Assembly (NCBI RefSeq): GCF_900141985.1
Contig: NZ_FQZK01000008.1
Span: 1 to 64,000 of the forward strand
Direction: 5' to 3'
Source of the DNA: Nocardiopsis flavescens
Lineage (GTDB): Bacteria > Actinomycetota > Actinomycetes > Streptosporangiales > Streptosporangiaceae
DNA length: 64,000 nucleotides
A program made the translations under genes and the position numbers. The notes beneath the pieces are model-generated. The model ran no database searches. It worked only from the letters and a program-made list of their open reading frames with translations, and was not told where the DNA came from. Each line of letters begins with the position of its first letter. Positions within the stretch are counted from its first letter, which is position 1. Below, in pieces: positions 26,032 to 33,564 of the stretch.

Positions 26032-26120
26032 GCACCGGGCAGACGTTGAAAGTCCCACATGGGCTTTCCTACATCTGTCGCACGGCCTCCGGGGAACCTT
26101 CGATCTCTATAGGTCGAAAC
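26032..26120. promoter_or_regulatory. Divergent promoter region with shared cis-element copy C
   Basis: Bases 26032-26052 match copy B (19 of 21). CGTTGAAAG (26044-26052) and CCTACATCTGTCGCACGG (26068-26085) repeat the geometry of copy A. A nearby dyad, TTCGA at 26099-26103 with TCGAA at 26114-26118, may be a further half-site. The region controls the dipeptidase operon (minus) and the oxidase operon (plus). Confidence 0.5.
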
Positions 26121-26187
26121 CCGGCACGGCCCCGCAGAACATGGACCCGGGTCCATACGTGCAGACAGCGCAGAACAGGGGGCTTCC

Positions 26188-27420
26188 ATGTCGAAGGGGT
26201 ATTCCCACATCGTCATCGGCGCCGGAACCGTCGGATCGGCCACCGCCTACTGGCTGAGCAGGCAGGGGGCCGAACGCGTTCTCGTCCTCGACCGGTTCGG
26301 CATGCTCCACCCCTACGGCGCCTTCGGGGACCACTCCCGGATCATCCGGCGGGTGTATCCCTCCGCAGCGTACTCGGGCCTGACCGACGCCATGTACGAG
26401 GCCTGGGCCCACGTGGAGCGGGAGAGCGGCCTGCCCCTGGTCACCACCACCGGCGGGCTGGACCTGGCCGAGGCGGGGACGGCCGGGCACGACTACATCG
26501 AGAGGTCCCGGCGCGTCCTGGAGGACCTGGGCTTCGACCACGAGCGGCTCACCGCGGACGACATCCGGCGGCGGTTCCCGCAGTGGCGGGTCTCCGACGA
26601 GACCGGCGGCATCTACCAGCCCGACGCCGGCATCCTGGACGTGCGCCGCGCGGTGAGCGCGCACACCTCCCTCGCCCTGGCGGCGGGGGTGGAGTTCCGC
26701 ACCGGGACGGTGGACGGCGTCGAGCTGTCCGCGGACGGCGTCGGCGTCCGGGTCCGCACCGCGGACGGGGACCCGGAGACCGTCCGGGCGGACCGGCTGG
26801 TCGTGGCGGCCGGCTCCTGGATGGGCGCGTTGATGTCCGACCTGGGCCTGGACTTCCCCCTCACCCTGTCCCAGGAGCAGGTCAGCTACTTCAGCGGGCC
26901 GAACCTGGGCGACTTCACCCCGGAGCGGCACCCCGTCTGGATCCACCACGGCGGAGCGGACACCTACTACGGCTTCCCGGTCTATGGCGAGGCCGCCACC
27001 AAGCTGGGCCGGGACATGCGCAGCCGGTTCATCGAGAGCGGGGACCGGGTCTTCGAGGGCGACGACGTGGAGGGGGAGCTGCTCTCCGCGTTCCTGCGCG
27101 AGCACCTGCCCGGGTCCGCCGGGCCTGCCCTGGCCCACCGCACCTGCGTCTACGACATGACCCCCGACCGCGGCTTCCTGCTGGACACCCTGCCGGACCA
27201 CCCGCACGTGGCGGTCTTCAACGGGGCGGGGCACGCGGCCAAGTTCGGCAGCCTCGTCGGCCGCATCCTGGCCGACCTCCAGACGGAGGGCACCACCCCG
27301 TACCCCATCGACGCGTTCGGCCTCGACCGCCCGGCCGTCTCCGACCCCGCATACCCCGTCACCTTCAAGCTGGAGACCGCGGAGAAGAACAGCGGGGAGC
27401 AGGCCCATGCACACGGCTGA
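26188..27420 (+). CDS. FAD-dependent amino acid oxidase (monomeric sarcosine / N-methyltryptophan oxidase-like)
   Basis: 410 residues of the DAO/monomeric sarcosine oxidase family. The FAD fingerprint is 'IVIGAGTVGSATAYWLSRQG' (8-27). 'GRDMRSRFIES' lies mid-protein. Cys320 in 'AHRTCVYDMTPDRGFLLD' corresponds to the Cys that binds FAD covalently in sarcosine oxidase, and 'VFNGAGHAAKFGSLVGRILADL' closes the flavin site. It should oxidise an N-methyl or cyclic secondary amino acid with release of peroxide. The ATG at 26188 follows AGGGGGCTTCC. The downstream gene overlaps it by 14 bases. Together with ornithine cyclodeaminase downstream it points to amino acid-type substrate breakdown. Confidence 0.9.
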   Translation: MSKGYSHIVIGAGTVGSATAYWLSRQGAERVLVLDRFGMLHPYGAFGDHSRIIRRVYPSAAYSGLTDAMYEAWAHVERESGLPLVTTTGGLDLAEAGTAGHDYIERSRRVLEDLGFDHERLTADDIRRRFPQWRVSDETGGIYQPDAGILDVRRAVSAHTSLALAAGVEFRTGTVDGVELSADGVGVRVRTADGDPETVRADRLVVAAGSWMGALMSDLGLDFPLTLSQEQVSYFSGPNLGDFTPERHPVWIHHGGADTYYGFPVYGEAATKLGRDMRSRFIESGDRVFEGDDVEGELLSAFLREHLPGSAGPALAHRTCVYDMTPDRGFLLDTLPDHPHVAVFNGAGHAAKFGSLVGRILADLQTEGTTPYPIDAFGLDRPAVSDPAYPVTFKLETAEKNSGEQAHAHG

Positions 27421-28192
27421 CCTGCTGCGGACCGGCGAGTTCGGCTACACCCGCGACGGCGCCCCCGCGGGGTTCGCCGACCTCCTCCCGGGGTTCACCG
27501 CGCAGGACCGCCTGGGCGTCGTGGCGCTGGAGCCCGGGGACGTGCTCCGGGCCGCGCCCCTGCTGCTGGCCTGCGTGGGCGCGTTCTACGAGGAAATGCG
27601 CGCCGCGGAGAGCGACTTCTACCTGTACCCCGACTTCTTCGTCTTCCACGTGGGCGGCCTCACCGGGCGCCACAGCCCGCTGGACGTGTGGCCGCAGAGC
27701 AAGGAGGTCGTCGTCCCGCCCGACCCGCAGGAGCTGCTCGCCGCGGTCAACGACCGGGGCGTCACCCGCCTCGTCCTGCCGGTCGGCCCGGGGGCCGAGG
27801 GCGTCGTGATGCTCCACGCCGCCCAGCTCGCCGCCCGGCGCCTGCGCACGGTCCTGACCACGACGCCGGTCCGCGGGGAGCACACGTGGACGGTGCGACC
27901 CTCGCCGGCCTCGGTCCCGCTGATCCGGCGCTGCGCGAGGATCTCCGCCGACCTCCTGGGCGGGGAGCGGGCCGAGCGGTTCGCGGACCGGGCCCCGGAC
28001 GCGCGGGGCTACACGGAGCTGTCCGCGGACGAGGCGCTCTCGGCGCTGTGCGCGGCGGGGACCACGGACGCGTCCCTGGGCTTCACCGGGGAGTACCGAG
28101 CCCGGGCGGGCCTGAGCGACAAGGTGCTGGACCGCGACCGGTTCACGGTCGCGGCCCCGCCGGTGCGCGGGAGGGGCGGCGCCGGCGCCTGA
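27407..28192 (+). CDS. Conserved-looking hypothetical protein
   Basis: 261 residues that I do not recognise. It contains 'DFYLYPDFFVFHVGGLTGRHSPLDVWPQSKEVVVP', a middle part 'RLVLPVGPGAEGVVMLHAAQLAARRLRTVLTTTPV' and a proline/arginine-rich end. No signal peptide, membrane segment or known catalytic motif is visible. The ATG at 27407 overlaps the oxidase gene by 14 bases, so it is co-translated with it and probably part of the same pathway. A short hairpin (28204-28220) follows. Confidence 0.75.
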   Translation: MHTADLLRTGEFGYTRDGAPAGFADLLPGFTAQDRLGVVALEPGDVLRAAPLLLACVGAFYEEMRAAESDFYLYPDFFVFHVGGLTGRHSPLDVWPQSKEVVVPPDPQELLAAVNDRGVTRLVLPVGPGAEGVVMLHAAQLAARRLRTVLTTTPVRGEHTWTVRPSPASVPLIRRCARISADLLGGERAERFADRAPDARGYTELSADEALSALCAAGTTDASLGFTGEYRARAGLSDKVLDRDRFTVAAPPVRGRGGAGA

Positions 28193-28203
28193 GCGCCCGC
28201 CGC

Positions 28204-28220
28204 CCGGCCCGCCGGGCCGG
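28204..28220 (+). terminator. Hairpin after the hypothetical gene
   Basis: A perfect 7-bp GC stem with 3-base loop starts 12 bases after the stop at 28192. Confidence 0.45.
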
Positions 28221-28276
28221 CCGCACTCCGGCACGGGGGTCCGCCCCTCCGGACCTGCGCGCCCCCTCTTTCCCCA

Positions 28277-28300
28277 GTACACGAATCCCCTGTACACGAA
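28277..28300 (+). promoter_or_regulatory. Direct repeat upstream of ornithine cyclodeaminase gene
   Basis: GTACACGAA occurs twice, at 28277-28285 and 28292-28300, with a 15-base period, about 50 bases before the start at 28352. It is a candidate regulator site or promoter part. Confidence 0.4.
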
Positions 28301-28351
28301 CGGATCGCCGCCGCGGCGCACGCGGGCGGGCACCGCGTAAGGAGCAGTGAA

Positions 28352-29380
28352 GTGACGCAGTTCGTCGATGTCGCGAACATGGCCCGGTGGATCCGGCGCG
28401 AGGGCGTCGAACGCCTCATGGGCGGGATGATCGCCTACCTGGAGGAGGACTTCCGCCGCTGGGACCACTTCGAGAAGACCCCCCGCATCGCCAGCCACAC
28501 GCCCCTGGGCGTCATCGAGCTGATGCCGACCTCCGACCACGAGACCTACGCGTTCAAGTACGTCAACGGGCACCCTTTCAACCCCGCCCGCGGGTTCCAG
28601 ACGGTGACGGCGTTCGGGGTCCTGGCCGACGTGGACAACGGCTACCCGACCTTCCTCGCGGAGATGACGCTGCTGACCGCGCTGCGCACCGCGGCGACCT
28701 CGGCCATGGCCGCCAAGGCCCTGGCCCGCCCGGACGCGCGGTGCATGGCCATGGTCGGGGCCGGTTCGCAGGCGGAGTTCCAGGCGCTGGCGTTCCGCGC
28801 CGCGCTGGGCATCGAGGAGCTGCGCGTGTTCGACGTGGACCCGGCGGCGGTGGGCAAGCTGCGCCGCAACCTGGAGCCGCTGGGGTTCCGGGTGACCGAC
28901 GCCGCCTCCGTCGACGAGGCGGTGGCCGGGGCGGAGGTCGTCACCACCTGCACGGCCGACAAGGCGCGCAACACGGTGCTGGGCTCCGCCCAGGTGCGGC
29001 CCGGGGTGCACGTCAACGCGGTGGGCGGCGACTGCCCGGGCAAGACCGAGCTGGACGCGGAGATCCTGCGGCGGGGGCGCGTGTTCGTGGAGTACCCGGA
29101 GCAGACCCGCATCGAGGGCGAGATCCAGCAGATGGAGCCGGACTTCCCGGTCGTCGAGTTCTGGAAGGTGCTCACGGGCGAGGAGGAGGGGCGCCAGAGC
29201 GGGGACGAGATCACGGTGTTCGACTCGGTCGGCTTCGCCATCGCCGACTTCTCGGCGCTGCGGTTCCTGCGGGACTCCACCGAGGGGACGGACCTCCAGG
29301 CGTTCATCGACCTGGTGGCGGACCCGGACGACCCCAAGGACCTGTTCTCCCTGGTGCACTCCCTCAAGCCGGTGGGGTAG
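28352..29380 (+). CDS. Ornithine cyclodeaminase
   Basis: 342 residues with strong ornithine cyclodeaminase/mu-crystallin features. 'YAFKYVNGHPFNPARGFQTVTAFGVLADVDNGYPTFLAEMTLLTALRTAATSAMAAKALARP' matches the true ornithine cyclodeaminase group rather than alanine dehydrogenase relatives. The NAD motif is 'MVGAGSQAEFQALAF', and 'VGGDCPGKTELD' holds the catalytic Asp. The enzyme turns L-ornithine into L-proline and ammonia with catalytic NAD. The start is GTG at 28352 with AAGGAG eight bases upstream. It lies between the oxidase operon and the Lrp/LysE pair, and a strong hairpin follows. Confidence 0.92.
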   Translation: MTQFVDVANMARWIRREGVERLMGGMIAYLEEDFRRWDHFEKTPRIASHTPLGVIELMPTSDHETYAFKYVNGHPFNPARGFQTVTAFGVLADVDNGYPTFLAEMTLLTALRTAATSAMAAKALARPDARCMAMVGAGSQAEFQALAFRAALGIEELRVFDVDPAAVGKLRRNLEPLGFRVTDAASVDEAVAGAEVVTTCTADKARNTVLGSAQVRPGVHVNAVGGDCPGKTELDAEILRRGRVFVEYPEQTRIEGEIQQMEPDFPVVEFWKVLTGEEEGRQSGDEITVFDSVGFAIADFSALRFLRDSTEGTDLQAFIDLVADPDDPKDLFSLVHSLKPVG

Positions 29381-29390
29381 GGACCGGGCG

Positions 29391-29416
29391 GGCCCCGGCC
29401 GCGCACGGCCGGGGCC
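29391..29416. terminator. Bidirectional terminator hairpin
   Basis: A perfect 11-bp stem with 4-base loop (29391-29401 with 29406-29416) lies between convergent stops at 29380 and 29453. Confidence 0.75.
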
Positions 29417-29452
29417 GGGGCGGCCCGCGCGGCCGGAGCGCGGAGCGGCGGG

Positions 29453-29911
29453 TCAGGGGCCGAGCGGAAGGGGGCGGTCGCTGATGAGGTCCTTCATGAC
29501 CAGGGTGGAGGTCAGGCGCCCTACCCCGGGCAGCGCGGACAGGTGCTCGTCGTACAGGGCCTGGAAGGCGGGCAGATCCCGCGCGACCACGCGGATCAGG
29601 TAGTCGGGCTCCCCGAACAACCGCTGGGCCTGGACCACCTGCGGCACCCCGGCGACGGCCTCCTCGAAGGCGCCCACCGCCGCGCGGTCCCCCTCCCGCA
29701 GCGTCACGAACACCCACGCGGAGAAGTCCAGTCCCAGCGCGGACGCGTCCAGGTGCGCGCGGTAGCCGCTGATCACCCCGGACCGTTCCAGCGCCCGCAC
29801 CCGGCGGTGGCAGGGCGAGACGCTGAGGCGGACGCGCTCCGCCAGTTCCGTGACCGTGAGCCGCCCGTCGCGCTGGAGCTCCGCAAGGATCTTCCTGTCA
29901 ACCTCGTCCAT
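29453..29911 (-). CDS. Lrp/AsnC-family transcriptional regulator
   Basis: 152 residues. The N-terminal HTH is 'MDEVDRKILAELQRDGRLTVTELAERVRLSVSPCHRRVRALERSG', and the C-terminal RAM ligand domain contains 'FGEPDYLIRVVARDLPAFQALYDEHLSALPGV'. Family members sense amino acids. The ATG at 29911 fits the family start; a longer frame to 30040 runs into the facing promoter. It is divergent from a LysE-type exporter gene, a common arrangement in which the regulator induces amino acid export. A GCGCAA...TTGCGC dyad lies in the gap. Confidence 0.92.
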   Translation of the reverse strand: MDEVDRKILAELQRDGRLTVTELAERVRLSVSPCHRRVRALERSGVISGYRAHLDASALGLDFSAWVFVTLREGDRAAVGAFEEAVAGVPQVVQAQRLFGEPDYLIRVVARDLPAFQALYDEHLSALPGVGRLTSTLVMKDLISDRPLPLGP

Positions 29912-29942
29912 ACGCGAGATCTTCCCTTGAAATCGCCGTTCA

Positions 29943-29969
29943 GCGCAAGAAGTCGCAAGCACATTGCGC
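29943..29969. promoter_or_regulatory. Candidate Lrp operator in the lrp-lysE gap
   Basis: GCGCAA (29943-29948) and TTGCGC (29964-29969) form a dyad of 27 bases, in an AT-richer part of the gap between the divergent Lrp and LysE genes. Confidence 0.45.
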
Positions 29970-30044
29970 GTGTTTCGCCTTAATCTTCCCAGGTGAGAGC
30001 GGGCCCGGACCGGGGCCGGCGCGGGCAGGGGAGGCGGCAAAGCG

Positions 30045-30700
30045 ATGGATTCGGCGACGGTGGCGGCGTTCTGGGGGGTGTCGGTCCTGTTCGTGATGAC
30101 CCCGGGGGCCGACTGGGCCTACGCCGTCGCGGCGGGGCTGCACGGGCGTGCCGTCGTGCCCGCCGTGGCCGGGATGCTGGCCGGGCACCTGCTGGCCGCC
30201 CTGGTCGTGGCGGCCGGGGTGGGCACCCTGGTGGCGGGCTCCCCCTCTGTGTTGTCGGCGCTGACCCTGGCGGGCGCTGCCTACCTGCTCTGGCTGGGGG
30301 CGGGCATGGTCGCCCGCCCCCCGGTCCCGAGCGCGGCCCCGGACGCGGACGGCGCCCCCCGGTCCCGAGCGCGGCCCCGGACGCGGACGGCGCCCCCCGG
30401 GCGGGGTGGGCGGTCCGCGGGTTGGGGGTCAGCGGGCTCAACCCCAAGGTCTTCCTGCTGTTCTTGGCGCTGCTTCCGCAGTTCACCGACCCCGGCGCCC
30501 CCTGGCCGGTCCCGGTCCAGATCCTCGCCCTGGGCGCGGTCCACGTGCTCGGCTGTGCCGTCGTCTACCTGGTCGTGGGCCACGCCTCCCGGGCCGTGCT
30601 GGCGGCGCGCCCGCGGGCGGCGCGGGCCGTGGGCCGTGTCTCGGGCGGCGCGATGATCGCGGCGGCGGTCCTGCTGGCCGCGGAACGGCTGGCGGGCTGA
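30045..30700 (+). pseudogene. LysE-family exporter gene broken by a 38-bp tandem duplication
   Basis: The first frame (from 30045) encodes 'VLFVMTPGADWAYAVAAGLHG' and 'LAGAAYLLWLGAGMVA', typical LysE/RhtB membrane segments. It goes out of frame near 30360. The rest, 'LGVSGLNPKVFLLFLALLPQFTDP' to 'AAAVLLAAERLAG', lies in another frame up to the stop at 30700. The shift is explained exactly by a perfect 38-bp tandem duplication (30323-30360 and 30361-30398); removing one copy gives an intact 205-residue LysE protein of normal length. As written, translation makes only a truncated protein. LysE proteins export basic or other amino acids. A ribosome site GGGGAGG precedes the ATG. Confidence 0.85.
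30323..30398 (+). repeat. Perfect 38-bp tandem duplication
   Basis: Two identical 38-base units (30323-30360 and 30361-30398) lie inside the lysE-like gene. Because 38 is not a multiple of three, the duplication changes the reading frame. It looks recent, as the copies have no mismatch, and could revert by slippage. An assembly error is the alternative. Confidence 0.9.
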
Positions 30701-30755
30701 CACCTGCCGGACGACCCGGCCGACCCGGCCCGGCACCGCGCTCCGCAGGGCGCGA

Positions 30756-30789
30756 GCGCCCCGGCCGAGACCCGCGCGGGCCGGGGCGC
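30756..30789. terminator. Bidirectional terminator hairpin
   Basis: A perfect 10-bp stem pairs 30756-30765 with 30780-30789, between the convergent lysE (stop 30700) and metal ATPase (stop 30812) genes. Confidence 0.65.
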
Positions 30790-30811
30790 GAGCGACCCGG
30801 CCCGCGCGGCG

Positions 30812-33091
30812 TCAGGATGCCGGGGCGCCGACGGCCCGGGCGGCCCCGGCGGGTCCCGCGTCCCCGGCTCCACGGCCCCGAACGGGGAGGCGTCCGGCGC
30901 GGACGCCGTTGGCGATGACCAGGACCTCGGCCAGCTCGTGGGTGAGGATGACCGCCGCCAGCCCGAGCACCCCCAGCGCCGACAGCGGGACCAGGACCAG
31001 CAGGATGCCGCCCGACAGCAGCAGGCTCTGGAGCATGATCCGCCGGGAGCGGCGGGCGTGCGCCAGGGCCCGGGGCAGGGCGCGCAGGTCCTCGCCCATC
31101 AGGGCCACGTCGGCGGTCTCGATCGCGACGTCGGTGCCCATCGCCCCCATGGCGATCCCGGTGTCGGCGGCGGCCAGGGCCGGGGCGTCGTTGACGCCGT
31201 CGCCGACCATCGCGACCGGGCCGTGGCGGCGCAGCCCGGCGACCAGCGCCGCCTTGTCCTCGGGCCGCAGGTCGGCGTGGACCTCGCCGACGCCGACCCG
31301 CGCGGCCAGGGCGCGGGCGGTGCGCCCGTTGTCGCCGGTGAGCATGACGGTGCGCACGCCCATCCGGTGCAGGGCCGCGACCGCCCCGACGGCCTCGGGG
31401 CGCAGCTCGTCGCGGATGGCGACGGCGCCGACCACCTCTCCCCCGGCCTCGACCAGGACGGTGGTCGCCCCCTCCTCCTGGAGCCGGGCCACGGCCGGGG
31501 CCAGGGGCCCGGGGTCGAGGTAGCCGGGGCGGCCCAGCCGCAGGCGGATCCCCTCGGCGGAGGTCCCGGTGAGGCCGCTGCCGACCACCGCCTCCACGTC
31601 GCGGGCGGGCACGGGGTCGGGGCGCGCGGCCAGGATCGCGGCGGCGAGCGGGTGCTCGCTGCGGGCCTCCAGGGCCGCCGCGGCGTCCAGCACCTCGTCG
31701 CGGGTGCGCCCGGGGGCGGGCTCGACCGCCACCACGGCGGGGGCGTTGCGGGTGAGCGTTCCGGTCTTGTCCAGGGCCACGACCCGGACGGTGCCGAATG
31801 CCTCCAGGGCCGCCCCGCCCTTGACCAGCACGCCGGACCGGCTCGCGGCACCGACCGCGGCGACCACGGTGACCGGGACGGAGATCGCGAAGGCGCACGG
31901 GGAGGCGGCCACCAGCACGACCAGGGCGCGCTCGATCCACACCGCCGGGTCGCCGAGCACCGAGCCCGCCACGGCGATCAGCGCCGCCGCGACCAGGACC
32001 CCGGGCACCAGCGGGCGGGCGATCCGGGCGGCCAGGCGCTGGGCGGCGCCCTTGCGGGCCTGTTCGCGCTCGACGATGTGCACGATCCGGGACAGGGAGT
32101 TGTCGGCCACCGCCGCGGTGGCCTCCACCTCCAGCGCCCCGCCGCCGTTGACGGTCCCGGCGAACACGGCGGTGCCCGCGACGGCCTCCACCGGCACGGA
32201 CTCGCCGGTGACGGTGGAGGTGTCCACGGTGGAGCGGCCCGCGCGGACGGTACCGTCGGTGGCGATCCGCTCCCCGGGGCGGACCAGGAGCACGTCGCCC
32301 GGCCGCAGGTCGGCGGGGGCGACGGCGGTCTCGCGCCCGCCGCGCAGCACGGTCGCCCGCGCCGGGACCAGGTCGAGCAGGGCGCGCAGGCCGTGGCGGG
32401 TGCGGGCCACGGCGTGGTCCTCCAGGGCTTCGGCCAGGGAGAACAGGAAGGCGAGCATGGCGGCCTCGCCGACCTCGCCCAGCAGGACGGCGCCGGCCAT
32501 GGCCACGGTCATCAGGGTGCCCACGCCCAGTTTTCCGCGGGCCAGGGCCCGCAGGGTGCCGGGCACGAAGGTCCGCCCGCCGGCGGCGACCGCGGCGGCG
32601 AACAGCGCGGTCGCGAGGAGGGGGGCTCCGGTGAGCCACCCGGCGAGCAGCCCGGCCAGCCACAGGACCCCGGCGGCAGCGGCCCAGCGCAGGGCGGCCG
32701 AGTCCCACCAGGCGCCCGGTGCCTCCTCCGGTTCGGCGGCGGGCGCCCCGCAGGTGGGGTCGCCGCACCCGTCGTCGGCGGCAGCGGCGGACCCGACGGC
32801 GACACGACCGTGATCATCGTCCGCGCGGCGGCCGTCGTCGCAGGAGTCAGCGGCGGAGGGCGCACGGCCCGGACCGCTGCCACCGTCCCCACCGGGGCCG
32901 ACGGTACCCGGAGCCGGAACGGCGACCGGGCTGCCGTGGCCGCCGCCACCGTCCGCGCAGCAGGAACAGGCGGCCGGGGCCGGGCCCCGCCCCGGGGCGG
33001 CCGGGGCACCCGGAGCGGGCACGGGATCCGGCGGTCGGCGGTTCCGGGAGGGCCCGGGAACGCCGTTGTCACCGCAGCACAGGTCGGACAC
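30812..33091 (-). CDS. P1B-type heavy-metal-transporting ATPase (SPC / P1B-4-like)
   Basis: 759 residues. The first 120 or so residues are disordered and Cys/His/Asp-rich ('LCCGD', 'CSCCADGGGGH', 'CGDPTC'), probably a metal-binding tail rather than an HMA domain. Catalytic parts are intact: TGES at 295-298, transmembrane metal motif S-P-C at 397-399, phosphorylation site D441 in DKTGTLT, 'SEHPLAAAI' with the HP motif and 'GDGVNDAPAL'. The last membrane pair has 'THELAEVLVIANG'. The SPC motif places it with P1B-4 pumps (CoaT, CtpD, CtpJ), which export Co, Fe, Ni or Zn. It starts with GTG three bases after the ArsR stop, so the two form one operon. ArsR control by the same metal is likely. Confidence 0.92.
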   Translation of the reverse strand: MSDLCCGDNGVPGPSRNRRPPDPVPAPGAPAAPGRGPAPAACSCCADGGGGHGSPVAVPAPGTVGPGGDGGSGPGRAPSAADSCDDGRRADDDHGRVAVGSAAAADDGCGDPTCGAPAAEPEEAPGAWWDSAALRWAAAAGVLWLAGLLAGWLTGAPLLATALFAAAVAAGGRTFVPGTLRALARGKLGVGTLMTVAMAGAVLLGEVGEAAMLAFLFSLAEALEDHAVARTRHGLRALLDLVPARATVLRGGRETAVAPADLRPGDVLLVRPGERIATDGTVRAGRSTVDTSTVTGESVPVEAVAGTAVFAGTVNGGGALEVEATAAVADNSLSRIVHIVEREQARKGAAQRLAARIARPLVPGVLVAAALIAVAGSVLGDPAVWIERALVVLVAASPCAFAISVPVTVVAAVGAASRSGVLVKGGAALEAFGTVRVVALDKTGTLTRNAPAVVAVEPAPGRTRDEVLDAAAALEARSEHPLAAAILAARPDPVPARDVEAVVGSGLTGTSAEGIRLRLGRPGYLDPGPLAPAVARLQEEGATTVLVEAGGEVVGAVAIRDELRPEAVGAVAALHRMGVRTVMLTGDNGRTARALAARVGVGEVHADLRPEDKAALVAGLRRHGPVAMVGDGVNDAPALAAADTGIAMGAMGTDVAIETADVALMGEDLRALPRALAHARRSRRIMLQSLLLSGGILLVLVPLSALGVLGLAAVILTHELAEVLVIANGVRAGRLPVRGRGAGDAGPAGAARAVGAPAS

Positions 33092-33094
33092 GGC

Positions 33095-33466
33095 TCAGCC
33101 CTCCCCTGGCGCGGGTGCGGCCTCGGCCTCGGGCAGCAGCAGCGCCAGCAGGGCCCGCCCGGTGTCGGTGAGCCGGTACATCACGAGCTTGCCGTCGCGC
33201 CGCGACGCCGCCAGGCCGGCGGTGCGCAGCTGCCGCACGTGGTGGGAGACCAGGTTCTGCGAGGAGGAGCAGACCCACGCCAGGTCGCACACGCACAGCT
33301 CCTCCCCCACCGCCAGCGCGCGGGCGATGCGCAGCCGGGTGGGGTCGGCCAGGGCCCGGGCCCGCTCGGCGGCGGGCCGGATGTGGTCGCCGGCGGGCAC
33401 GCGCGCGCGGACCGCCTCGGCCTGGGGCAGGTCGAGGCAGAGGAGTTCACAGGAGTCGGAGGACAT
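33095..33466 (-). CDS. ArsR/SmtB-family metal-sensing repressor
   Basis: 123 residues. The winged HTH is 'ARALADPTRLRIARALAVGEELCVCDLAWVCSSSQNLVSHHVRQLRTAGL' and the wing 'SRRDGKLVMYRLTD'. The E-L-C-V-C-D-L motif is the alpha-3 metal site used by ArsR, CadC and CmtR, and the N-terminal Cys residues ('SCELLCL') would complete an alpha-3N-type thiolate site for a soft metal such as Cd, Pb or Zn. It represses its own operon until metal binds. The ATG at 33466 is covered by a palindromic operator. Confidence 0.93.
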   Translation of the reverse strand: MSSDSCELLCLDLPQAEAVRARVPAGDHIRPAAERARALADPTRLRIARALAVGEELCVCDLAWVCSSSQNLVSHHVRQLRTAGLAASRRDGKLVMYRLTDTGRALLALLLPEAEAAPAPGEG

Positions 33467-33492
33467 ACCAACAAACTAACGTTCGTTGATAT
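33465..33492 (-). promoter_or_regulatory. ArsR operator, imperfect 12-4-12 palindrome
   Basis: ATACCAACAAAC (33465-33476), four bases, then GTTCGTTGATAT (33481-33492); ten of twelve positions pair. It resembles SmtB/ArsR 12-2-12 operators and overlaps the arsR start codon, so it should block transcription of the operon. Confidence 0.7.
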
Positions 33493-33519
33493 GTAGGGTC
33501 AACGTGGTCCGCCGAAACG

Positions 33520-33557
33520 GCGGTGCGGCCCCGGGACGCGTCCCGGGGCCGCACCGC
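33520..33557 (-). terminator. Strong terminator behind the alcohol dehydrogenase gene
   Basis: A perfect 17-bp GC stem with a 4-base loop starts eight bases past the stop at 33565. It isolates the dehydrogenase gene from the metal operon promoter. Confidence 0.8.
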
Positions 33558-33564
33558 GCACCGG

